Shown in pieces: positions 56,049-64,000 of a stretch of 64,000 nucleotides of DNA. The position numbers and the translations under genes are program-made. Where the stretch lies: NCBI RefSeq assembly GCF_025370935.1, contig NC_133478.1, positions 14,418,372 to 14,482,371 on the forward strand, written 5' to 3'. How positions within the stretch are numbered: position 1 is the first letter of the stretch; each line of letters starts with the position of its first letter. The DNA comes from Choristoneura fumiferana. Lineage: Eukaryota; Arthropoda; Insecta; Lepidoptera; Tortricidae. The notes beneath the pieces are model-generated. The model was not told the origin of the DNA and did not search any database. It saw nothing but the letters and a program-made list of their open reading frames with translations.

Positions 56049-56231
56049 TGTTAGTTTAGAAACAATAGTCTATAGGTAGTAAAGAACACAGAGTACATTC
56101 AAAATGTTTACAAATTAACCTTAGTTTAAATTTTGAGGAAATACAATCGTGTAAGTGACATTGACATTTCGTGCTATTCCGATTCGAGCCGTTAGAGGCT
56201 TGCTAATCGTTCAAATTGTGTAGGTCTAAAC
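56049..56231 (-). repeat. 3' LTR (left end), degraded or chimeric
   Basis: 56135-56231 aligns to the 5' LTR with many single-base indels. 56049-56134 aligns partly to the LTR ('taaagaaca', 'atgttta') and partly to the flank beyond the other LTR ('gttagttt.gaaacaatagtctat', 'aaccttagtt'). It looks like a consensus of two different sequences rather than a clean LTR. Confidence 0.6.
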
Positions 56232-56371
56232 TCTCCCTTGTTATTTATTTTCTCAGACAACGAATCGGTGGTCTTATAGTCCGTCATACTTCGACGCGGC
56301 TCCAGCCTGGCCGTGTCCATGTATGCCAGACACAGCTAGGTGTCGTTGAAGATTTGTATTTCAGGCGTATC

Positions 56372-59300
56372 CTAAGTAGTTATGTCTGGCTCTTGATGGT
56401 CAGCATGGTCTGGCACTGGATTGTCACCATAGTCTGGCACTGGTTCCTGTACTTCAGGGCTTGGAGAGAGTTTTTTAGGAGAACTTGGTGTTTGTGTGCC
56501 TTCTAGTAGATCCCGTGACCTGAACTTGTAGTTTACTGCAATTTTAGTATTATCACTCATGCATGCTGTCTTTAGAATTTGGTCCACATGCCTTTGATGT
56601 ACTCTACCATCAACTTCCACCTCATAATGTAATTTTCCTTTCCTATTAATTATCTTTCCAAACTTCCATTTATTACTGTCGTACATTCTTATCTGCACTC
56701 TTTCTCCTTTTTGAAACTCTTTCTTTACTATTATCTCTTCATTTTGGTTATTTCTCGTGTCCGGTATTCTTTTTACTAAGTCAATCCGGGTTCTGTATAT
56801 TCTCTTAAACATCATTTCTGCTGGACTTAATCCGGTAGCATTGTTAGGTGTCTTCCTGTACATCATAAGAAATCTCTGCAGTTTGTCTTGTAAAGATCCT
56901 TCTTCGTTTATCATTGCTTTAAGTTTATTTTTAACTGTTTGAACATATCTCTCCGCTTGTCCGTTCGTGGCAGGATGAAATGGTGCTGTAAATTTTGCTT
57001 GAATTCCATTTTCTTTTAAAAATCGTTGCATTTCTTCTGATCGAAATTGTTTTCCATTATCTGAAACTTGTGTTATTGGTAGGCCAAATGTCGTATATAT
57101 TTTCTTCAAAATGTTGATAGTTGCTGTAGCTGTAATTGAAGTAGTTGGTATGACTTCCAGCCATTTGGTGTAGGCATCTACCAGAATGAGAAGATACTGG
57201 TTCATGAATGGTCCCGCATAATCGATGTGCACCCGACTCCACGGTTCCTTTGGGTATTCCCAGCTGTGTACAGGCACTTTTGTAGGGTTCTTTTGTAACA
57301 AACAACATGCGTTGCATTGCTTGACCATATTTTCAATATCCGTATCAATGTTTTTCCACCACACATAGCTTCTTGCTAATGCTTTCATCTTCACTATACC
57401 AGTGTGAGCTGTGTGTAGTTCGTTTAAAATTTTGGATTGTAATGTCTTGGGTATAACTATTCGTATGCCATAAAATATACAATTATTTTGTAATGAAAAT
57501 TCATGTAGTCTTTTTGGATCATCTCTTCCTGATTGTATGTCTAAATATAGTTTTTGTAATTCTGTGTCTGTAGCAGTAGCTTCTTTTATTTCTTGTAAAG
57601 TAACTGGCATTTCTGCAATTTGATTCAGGTAGAAGGCATCATCATCTGTTAGTGTATCTTCTTTCCCATTATTTGAATTCTGTAATCTTGAAAAATAGTC
57701 CGCGTTTGCATGTTCTGTGGTCTTTCTAACTTTTATTTCATAGTCAAATCCAGCTAAGAAGTTTGCATAATGTACGAGTCGTATAGCTGTAGTGGCTGGT
57801 GTTGCCTTCTCTGGATGTAGGATTCTGGCTAATGGCTGATTGTCCACAATAAGTAAAATTTTTCTGCCATAACAATATTGGAAGAATTTCTTAAGTCCCC
57901 ATACTAGAGCAGCGGCTTCTTTATCTAGTTGGCTGTAACCTTTTTCTGCCCTTGACAGTGACCTAGAAGCAAATGCTATGGGTCTTTCCGATTTATCTGG
58001 CATAATGTGTGACAGTACAGCTCCAAATCCCGTCGGTGAGGCATCAGTCGCTAATGAGACCGGTAAGTTTTCATGAAACGGTGTAAGGACTTTATCTCCT
58101 GTAATCTCCTTTTTTAATTCACAAAATGCCTTCTCGCATTCTGTAGTCCATGTGAATTTTATATCTTTTTGTAGTAATCGGTATAATGGATTTAATTTTG
58201 ATGCTAAGTTGGGGATAAACTGCTGGTAATAATTTACCATTCCCAAAAATGTACGTAAAGATGAAACATCTGTGGGGCGTGGGCTGTTTTTTATATCTTC
58301 AATCTTTTCTTCTGTAGGGTGTAATCCTTCTTCATTTATAGTATGTCCAAGGTAGGTGATAGATTTTTCATAAAACTGACATTTATTTTTATTTAAGTGT
58401 AATCCACATTTCTGAAGTTTTTCAAATACTCTCCTTATTCTTTGAAGTAACTGTACATATGTATCACCTTGTATGGCGATGTCATCAAAGAAGCAGGCTG
58501 TACCTTCCATGCCTTGTAATGTCTGATCCATATATCTTTGCCAAATGTTTGGTGCAATTTTCACTCCAAACATTAACCTTTGAACTTTGTATGTACCTTT
58601 GCATGTACTTATAGCTTGCATTTCTGAAGTAGTTTCATTTGTTGTCATGTGCAAATATGCCTGATTAATATCCAACGTACAAAAATATTTTCCCCCACTC
58701 AGTTTCGAAAATATTTCCTCAACTCGGGGTATAGGGTAATTGTCATTTTCCAGATTTTTATTTAAAGTTGCTCGGTAATCTGCACACAAGCGTACTTTAC
58801 CATTTCGCTTAACGATAGGAACAATTGGTGTGCCCCACTGTGAGTAAGTAATTTTCTGTAATATTCCTTCTTTTTCCAATCTATCAATTTCTGCTTCCAC
58901 TTGAGTTTTCAATGCGAATGGTACTGGACGTGGTTTCAAAAATACAGGTACTGCCCCCTCCTTCAATTTATATACTGCCTGATAATCTTTTATTTCTCCT
59001 ATCTTTTCTGAAAATATTTCTTTGTATTCTTCTAAAAGTTTGTTTAATTTTTCTTTATACACTTTTTCAGTAATGTCATTTTCTTCTTTATGTATTGCTT
59101 TTATGTCCAATTGTATGTTTAATTTTCTTATCCATTCTCTTCCTATTACTGGGTCAACATCCTTGTCAATCACGAATATTCGTCCTTCTACTTCTGTATT
59201 TTTGTATTTAATATTTACCTTGCAGGTGCCCAATGGTTGTATTATTTCTCCCGTGTATGTACGTAGCTTTACTAATGTATTGGTCAATTTCAAGTTGCTA

Positions 59301-59749
59301 AATTTGTTTTTGAAGTATTTTGCCGAGCAGGTTGTAACTGCTGCGCCCGTGTCCAGCTCTAAGGTATGTAAATTTCCATTTATATGTAACGTAATGTTGA
59401 ATTTATCATTTTGTGTGTCATTTCCGTGCATTATTTTCTGTATTTCGTATACTTCATCTTCATTTTCATCCATGGGTAGCTCGTATACTAGGTCTAACTG
59501 TCTCTGATCTTTGAAGCATACAGACTGAATATGTCCTTTTGTATTACATTTCTTACAGAACAGTTTATTTTTCAGGTTGCACTGTGTAGCTGTATGGTTT
59601 TCCTTTCCACATCGAAAACATTTAATTTCTCTTTCTTTCTTGTTATTGTATGTATTTTTTGTATTGTATGTAGGTCCTTCATGTGTATTTGTCTTGTATG
59701 TACTTTTAGTATTTTGATTGTTACTATTTTTATTCTTTGAGTATTTTAT
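56372..59749 (-). CDS. pol: Retrotransposon Pol polyprotein (with zinc knuckles at N-terminus)
   Basis: Cleaved in the particle to protease, reverse transcriptase/RNase H and integrase, which copy the RNA to DNA and insert it. Numbering from the methionine at 59473 (1033 residues): protease LELDTG with D41; RT with LDIN (D268) and FFDD (D330, D331); RNase H ATDAS (D477); integrase zinc domain H687, H690, C720, C723; core D751, D805 and E841, with the D-35-E spacing kept. Upstream of the methionine the frame stays open to 59749 and encodes two CCHC zinc knuckles. All catalytic residues are present. The frame is +1 relative to the Gag frame. Confidence 0.92.
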   Translation of the reverse strand: MKYSKNKNSNNQNTKSTYKTNTHEGPTYNTKNTYNNKKEREIKCFRCGKENHTATQCNLKNKLFCKKCNTKGHIQSVCFKDQRQLDLVYELPMDENEDEVYEIQKIMHGNDTQNDKFNITLHINGNLHTLELDTGAAVTTCSAKYFKNKFSNLKLTNTLVKLRTYTGEIIQPLGTCKVNIKYKNTEVEGRIFVIDKDVDPVIGREWIRKLNIQLDIKAIHKEENDITEKVYKEKLNKLLEEYKEIFSEKIGEIKDYQAVYKLKEGAVPVFLKPRPVPFALKTQVEAEIDRLEKEGILQKITYSQWGTPIVPIVKRNGKVRLCADYRATLNKNLENDNYPIPRVEEIFSKLSGGKYFCTLDINQAYLHMTTNETTSEMQAISTCKGTYKVQRLMFGVKIAPNIWQRYMDQTLQGMEGTACFFDDIAIQGDTYVQLLQRIRRVFEKLQKCGLHLNKNKCQFYEKSITYLGHTINEEGLHPTEEKIEDIKNSPRPTDVSSLRTFLGMVNYYQQFIPNLASKLNPLYRLLQKDIKFTWTTECEKAFCELKKEITGDKVLTPFHENLPVSLATDASPTGFGAVLSHIMPDKSERPIAFASRSLSRAEKGYSQLDKEAAALVWGLKKFFQYCYGRKILLIVDNQPLARILHPEKATPATTAIRLVHYANFLAGFDYEIKVRKTTEHANADYFSRLQNSNNGKEDTLTDDDAFYLNQIAEMPVTLQEIKEATATDTELQKLYLDIQSGRDDPKRLHEFSLQNNCIFYGIRIVIPKTLQSKILNELHTAHTGIVKMKALARSYVWWKNIDTDIENMVKQCNACCLLQKNPTKVPVHSWEYPKEPWSRVHIDYAGPFMNQYLLILVDAYTKWLEVIPTTSITATATINILKKIYTTFGLPITQVSDNGKQFRSEEMQRFLKENGIQAKFTAPFHPATNGQAERYVQTVKNKLKAMINEEGSLQDKLQRFLMMYRKTPNNATGLSPAEMMFKRIYRTRIDLVKRIPDTRNNQNEEIIVKKEFQKGERVQIRMYDSNKWKFGKIINRKGKLHYEVEVDGRVHQRHVDQILKTACMSDNTKIAVNYKFRSRDLLEGTQTPSSPKKLSPSPEVQEPVPDYGDNPVPDHADHQEPDITT
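59516..59620 (-). other. Two CCHC zinc knuckles (nucleocapsid)
   Basis: CFRCGKENHTATQC (59620-59579) and CKKCNTKGHIQSVC (59557-59516) both fit C-x2-C-x4-H-x4-C. They bind the genomic RNA in the nucleocapsid part of Gag. Here they lie in the Pol frame, after the stop that ends the Gag frame. Confidence 0.9.
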
Positions 59750-60419
59750 TTATGTTTGACTGTACATCTGGTCCCATTTCTCTGGTTTCCGATTTTGCAG
59801 TTTCTATTGCCAATGCAATTTTGATTAAATCGTCGAATTTCTTAGAAGCAGGTTCTTGTAATAGCCTCTCTTTTATTTCTGCATTGCCTAGTCCTCGTAT
59901 AAACTGGACACGAAGATGTGTCTCAAATGTACTCTGTTTGCAATTATTACAAATGAAATTACATTTCCCACCTATTTCTTTCAAACCGGCTACATAGTTA
60001 GCAATACTTTCGCACTCTTGTTGCTGTCTCAAACAGAATTTGTGCTGCAAGGCAACTTCGCCAGGTTCTGGGGCAATGTGGTTTTGTAATAATTGTACCA
60101 GTTCATCATATGATTTATTTTCTGGAGCCTCTGGTGCCGTAATATTTTTCAATATTTGGTAGTACTTAGGACCGATACAGTTTAGAAAAATTTGTACTTT
60201 TACTGTAGCATTTGTCACTCCTTTTAAGGTTATGTAGTTTTGGAGTCTTTGTAAATATGTTGAGAACGATTCATTTTGCTCATCATACGGTTGTAATGTG
60301 ATACCGCCAACTGTTTTATCATTGCTTTGTAAAGCTTGTTGTAATTGAGCTTGTTGTAATTGCATACCTTTCATGGTTTCCATCATTTGTGTCAAAACTT
60401 GTCCTAATTGCGTTTCCAT
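59730..60419 (-). CDS. gag: Retrotransposon Gag protein
   Basis: 229 residues starting at the METQLG methionine, 185 bases downstream of the 5' LTR. A glutamine-rich N-terminus (QLQQAQLQQALQ) is followed by a typical capsid-like region (FLNCIGPKYYQIL, then a QLLQNH/LRQQQECESIANY stretch) as in retrotransposon_gag domains. It would form the particle shell. It stops at 59730-59732 before the zinc knuckles, which continue in the next frame. An overlap of about 20 bases with the Pol frame allows either programmed frameshifting or a one-base assembly or mutational error in the A/T-rich 59730-59750. Confidence 0.88.
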   Translation of the reverse strand: METQLGQVLTQMMETMKGMQLQQAQLQQALQSNDKTVGGITLQPYDEQNESFSTYLQRLQNYITLKGVTNATVKVQIFLNCIGPKYYQILKNITAPEAPENKSYDELVQLLQNHIAPEPGEVALQHKFCLRQQQECESIANYVAGLKEIGGKCNFICNNCKQSTFETHLRVQFIRGLGNAEIKERLLQEPASKKFDDLIKIALAIETAKSETREMGPDVQSNINKILKE

Positions 60420-60604
60420 TGTAGCGTAATGTATTTGTACGTAGATGAAGGATAAGGAAGGGTGTGATGCGGGTTATCATCACAGGTATTGGAACCCTTG
60501 GAGCAAAAGGAAAACAAGTGGTACAGCGCTAGGTAAGGTTATTGACCTGATCGGGTGGTTTCACTTTCCGGTTCTTCATAATCCAAAGTTCTCGTCGCCA
60601 ATTC

Positions 60605-60791
60605 TGTTATGTATGTAATATTCTGTAGATATAAAGAACATCCAGTACTTGAATATGTTTATTTATTAACGTTATAATAAAACCATGAGGAAATACAATC
60701 ATAGTAAGTGACATATGACATTTCGTGCTAGTGCCGATTCGAGCCGTGTAGAGGCGCTGCTAATCGTTCAGGAATTGTGTATGGTCTAACA
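60605..60791 (-). repeat. 5' LTR (right end), 187 bp
   Basis: On the minus strand it starts TGTTAGACC and ends ACATAACA. The inner border is followed at once by GAATTGGCGACGAG, the likely primer-binding region. This LTR appears intact. Confidence 0.75.
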
Positions 60792-60799
60792 TCTACGAT

Positions 60800-61465
60800 G
60801 TTAGTTTGAAACAATAGTCTATTTTGGTTAGTTGGAGGTGTAACACAGAGAATTTCATTCGCAAATAATTACAAATCGTCAACCTTAGTTATTTAATATT
60901 TTAGAAATTTAAAACGATTTTCTGCTCGTCTGCGCAGGATTCAAATTATCGCTTTCTGTAGCATTATGGGCTATATTATACCTACAAATTAGTATAAATT
61001 TCAGTTGTTTATGTATTACGGTTCTCAGACAAGTACGGCATGGACAGTGTAGTGACATTTAATAGGGTTCCGTTTTTCCTTCCGTTACGGAACCTTAACA
61101 ACTTATTGCAAACGTCACCATTTCGCCAAGTTACACAGCTAAGCTACTCCCTTGTATATTTCCCGTATTTCCGGAAACACTCAGAAGTAGTATCTCGCGT
61201 AATGGACTTTTTCCTTTGTGCGTCTGTTTTTAGGGCTTCTTAATATTTCCTTTTCACAAAAGATGGTATAAAACCCGCCGCTCAGCGCCTTTCGGAGTTA
61301 CGCGTAATGAAAATGATGCATTATTTTTCTAGGGGAAAAAAGATGCCTTATGGCGTTGCCTATGGCGTCTCAAGCAAAATCTAGTTCAATATTTAAAAAA
61401 ATGTGCTATAATTTAACAATAATATCAAGTAACGCAGGAGACACCCCGGGTTTTGTGTTAAAAAG
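60800..61465. other. Flank of LTR element with relic of 'agggttccg' repeat
   Basis: 60792-60900 resembles 56040-56134 on the other side of the element. At 61061-61090, TAGGGTTCCGT and TACGGAACC form a tiny inverted pair, a relic of the 15082-15686 family. No gene is visible. Confidence 0.4.
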
Positions 61466-62427
61466 NNNNNNNNNNNNNNNNNNNNNNNNNNNNNNNNNNN
61501 NNNNNNNNNNNNNNNNNNNNNNNNNNNNNNNNNNNNNNNNNNNNNNNNNNNNNNNNNNNNNNNNNNNNNNNNNNNNNNNNNNNNNNNNNNNNNNNNNNNN
61601 NNNNNNNNNNNNNNNNNNNNNNNNNNNNNNNNNNNNNNNNNNNNNNNNNNNNNNNNNNNNNNNNNNNNNNNNNNNNNNNNNNNNNNNNNNNNNNNNNNNN
61701 NNNNNNNNNNNNNNNNNNNNNNNNNNNNNNNNNNNNNNNNNNNNNNNNNNNNNNNNNNNNNNNNNNNNNNNNNNNNNNNNNNNNNNNNNNNNNNNNNNNN
61801 NNNNNNNNNNNNNNNNNNNNNNNNNNNNNNNNNNNNNNNNNNNNNNNNNNNNNNNNNNNNNNNNNNNNNNNNNNNNNNNNNNNNNNNNNNNNNNNNNNNN
61901 NNNNNNNNNNNNNNNNNNNNNNNNNNNNNNNNNNNNNNNNNNNNNNNNNNNNNNNNNNNNNNNNNNNNNNNNNNNNNNNNNNNNNNNNNNNNNNNNNNNN
62001 NNNNNNNNNNNNNNNNNNNNNNNNNNNNNNNNNNNNNNNNNNNNNNNNNNNNNNNNNNNNNNNNNNNNNNNNNNNNNNNNNNNNNNNNNNNNNNNNNNNN
62101 NNNNNNNNNNNNNNNNNNNNNNNNNNNNNNNNNNNNNNNNNNNNNNNNNNNNNNNNNNNNNNNNNNNNNNNNNNNNNNNNNNNNNNNNNNNNNNNNNNNN
62201 NNNNNNNNNNNNNNNNNNNNNNNNNNNNNNNNNNNNNNNNNNNNNNNNNNNNNNNNNNNNNNNNNNNNNNNNNNNNNNNNNNNNNNNNNNNNNNNNNNNN
62301 NNNNNNNNNNNNNNNNNNNNNNNNNNNNNNNNNNNNNNNNNNNNNNNNNNNNNNNNNNNNNNNNNNNNNNNNNNNNNNNNNNNNNNNNNNNNNNNNNNNN
62401 NNNNNNNNNNNNNNNNNNNNNNNNNNN
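61466..62427. other. Assembly gap (962 N)
   Basis: A sized run of N. Open frames reported across it have no meaning. Confidence 0.98.
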
Positions 62428-62920
62428 TCATAGTTTTTTTATTGTTATTCAGGGTATATATATAAACAAATTAAGACATTTACTATAATAATGTATTTCT
62501 TATTAAAGAAAATGAATAACAGCATTTTTCCTTAAAAACTCGTATAAAATCAACATAATCAGTATTGTAAGAATAGAATACGTAAATCGAGATTAATAAT
62601 TGACAATCAAAACATAAATGAACTAGAAATAGTGATTTTTCTGTATTAAAATTGTCCTCAAAGTTTAGTGCCTGAAGAAAGAAAGAAATGTGTATTAAGA
62701 GTTACGAAGGGTACCACTTTGACGCAGTCCATAACCTTAGTAAAATATCACATTTCTAGGTACTGGGTACTTATAGAGCCAAAATAAACCTGTCTTTCTT
62801 TCATGCAGTTTGGCAGATTTTTTTTTTTTTTTGCGCCGAGCCGTGAACTCTGTTTGATAAAGCCTTAATTATTAATTGGTAAAAATTGTTTAATGTAGGT
62901 CTATTTTAATGCACTAGATT
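62428..62920. other. Unassigned AT-rich DNA
   Basis: No supportable features. Confidence 0.4.
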
Positions 62921-62926
62921 TTTGTT

Positions 62927-63300
62927 TTTCATCATCATCATCGCCATCAATCATCGTCACCATCACATCATCACAATCATCATCAATTCATCACCATCCA
63001 TCATCATCACCATAACCATCATCATCATCATATACCTAATCATCATCATCAACATAATTAATCATCATCACCATCATCATCACATCATCACCAACATCAT
63101 CATTATTATCACCATCAATCATAGTCTTCATCATCATCATAATCATCACCATCAATCGTCATCACCATAATCATCATCATCACCACCAATCGTCATCATC
63201 ATCAGTAATAATCAGTATCATCATCATCAATATCATCATCACCATCATCATTACCACTATCATCCTCACCGTCATAATCACCACCATCATCATTTATCAT
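62927..63300. repeat. Imperfect (CAT)n / (ATC)n microsatellite
   Basis: About 370 bases of CAT/ATC triplets broken by CAC, CAA and AAT variants and short frame slips. It gives a spurious His/Ile-rich open frame on the plus strand. Confidence 0.92.
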
Positions 63301-63301
63301 T

Positions 63302-63412
63302 AATTTGCGCTTGAAAGATCCCTTTTAGGGATAAAGTTCGCCTTTGTACTCTTGTTGTTTTGTGTTTTTTTTGTATTTTTTTTTGTTTTATGTACAAAAA
63401 AGTATTTACATA
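63302..63412 (+). repeat. LINE 3' tail with GATCCC hairpin
   Basis: GATCCCTTTTAGGGAT followed by 'gttcgcctttgtactctt' and 'ttttatgtacaaaaaagtat' matches the 3' UTR at 12008-12122. Confidence 0.65.
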
Positions 63413-63424
63413 CATCATTTAAAC

Positions 63425-63692
63425 CGCTTCAAGCCTTTTTTTTGCGATATAGGTTATTTCCCAAGGTCTAAAGTCTAAGCCATCTCTGTACCAAATTTCA
63501 TCAAAATCACTTCAGTGAAAGCGTAACTGACAGGCAGACAGACTGAGTTTCTTTCGCATTTATAATATTAGTATGGATAGTAAGTATAGTATGGATAGGC
63601 TACTTTTTATCCCGAAAAAATGCTCAATTCCCGAGGGAAATGCGCGCGATAACCGAATTCCACGCGGACGAAGCCGCGGGCAAAAGCTAGTA
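63425..63692. repeat. Two head-to-head pieces of the 'gcccgcggcttcg' repeat
   Basis: 63425-63578 is a plus-strand 3' part, ending 'tttcgcatttataatattag'. 63580-63692 is a minus-strand 5' part, ending 'gaagccgcgggcaaaagcta'. Their junction is at 'tagtatggatag'. Confidence 0.6.
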
Positions 63693-64000
63693 ATGTAATT
63701 AATCCAAGTTTATCGTTTTCCAAAACTGACTGACTTCTGTTAAAAATATTTTTATTTTTTCTCAATAATTTGTCTCGTAGAGTCCTGTGAGCGTCAAAGT
63801 GGTGGTACCCTGATCACTAAACTTTAAACGCATTTTGTCCAACTTATCCTTATCACCGAAACTTGTGACTTGCATACAATGCTACAAGCTGTTTTTTTTA
63901 CTAAACAAAATTTCACTGATTTTGAGTTGATTTGGAAAAACTGCTCTAGCTCGGAATCTAGGAGCGACAAAGTGGCCTCTTTTGCCTGAGAACGACACAC

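Larger units (their letters stand above)
56049..60791 (-). mobile_element. Ty3/gypsy-type LTR retrotransposon
   Basis: A 4.74-kb element on the minus strand. The 5' LTR is 60605-60791 (TGTTA...TAACA). It is followed by the primer-binding region TTGGCGACGAG, Gag, Pol, a purine tract AACAAGGGAGA at 56242-56232, and a damaged 3' LTR. The integrase after RNase H gives the Ty3/gypsy domain order. Integrase wording (HIDYAGPF, LVDAYTKWLEV) is like Mag-type or K02A2.6-like elements, but the clade is not certain. There is no envelope gene. Long open frames suggest a recent insertion, apart from one frame break between Gag and the zinc knuckles. Confidence 0.9.

Noticed and set aside
59022..59507. Plus-strand 161-codon frame opposite pol
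   Set aside because: It is the complement of the protease and zinc-knuckle coding region and has no independent support.
61350..62465. 371- and 341-codon frames
   Set aside because: They run across the 962-N gap; only a few real codons exist on each side.
62922..63170. Open frame rich in His and Ile
   Set aside because: It is a by-product of the CAT/ATC microsatellite and has no protein-like composition outside the repeat.

Overview
The window reads as lepidopteran (moth or butterfly) nuclear DNA. It is AT-rich, has no long host open reading frame, and is packed with short interspersed repeats, TIR elements and LINE tails of a kind I recognise from Lepidoptera. Two runs of N (100 bases at 24928-25027; 962 bases at 61466-62427) and many homopolymer indels between repeated segments point to a scaffolded long-read assembly.

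Layout. 1-14 kb: degenerate RTE-type endonuclease/RT tails, tRNA-derived SINEs, a truncated LINE 3' end and many small TIR elements (MITEs), including a piggyBac-type one with TTAA ends. 14.25-36.0 kb: one ~10.5 kb sequence present twice in direct order and split by the 100-N gap (14252-24654 and 25028-36005). The copies are near identical but differ by clean mobile-element insertions, so they look like two haplotypes laid end to end, though a true recent duplication is not excluded. Copy 2 alone carries a 770-bp solo LTR with heat-shock-element-like triplets, TATA box, initiator and poly(A) signal, and two tRNA-related SINE insertions. Both copies keep three identical, splice-phase-compatible candidate exons on the minus strand, the best evidence for a host gene, of unknown family. 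36-49 kb: LINE ORF2 remnants, more SINE copies, a degenerate ~80-bp tandem array, several hairpin MITEs, and a 1.7-kb interspersed repeat with an internal ~145-bp tandem array. 49.3-50.65 kb: a nested inverted-repeat element enclosing a 382-bp fold-back element. 51-56 kb: a SINE with intact Pol III boxes, a LINE 3' tail and TA-flanked MITEs. 56.05-60.79 kb: a Ty3/gypsy-type LTR retrotransposon on the minus strand with Gag, zinc knuckles, protease, RT, RNase H and integrase. 62.9-63.3 kb: an imperfect CAT/ATC microsatellite, followed by more interspersed repeats.

The only long coding regions belong to the retrotransposon: Gag and Pol supply particle assembly, reverse transcription and integration. 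Everything else is small non-autonomous elements, truncated LINEs and unassigned intergenic or intronic DNA. Element family names are given only where motifs allow; library searches could not be run.
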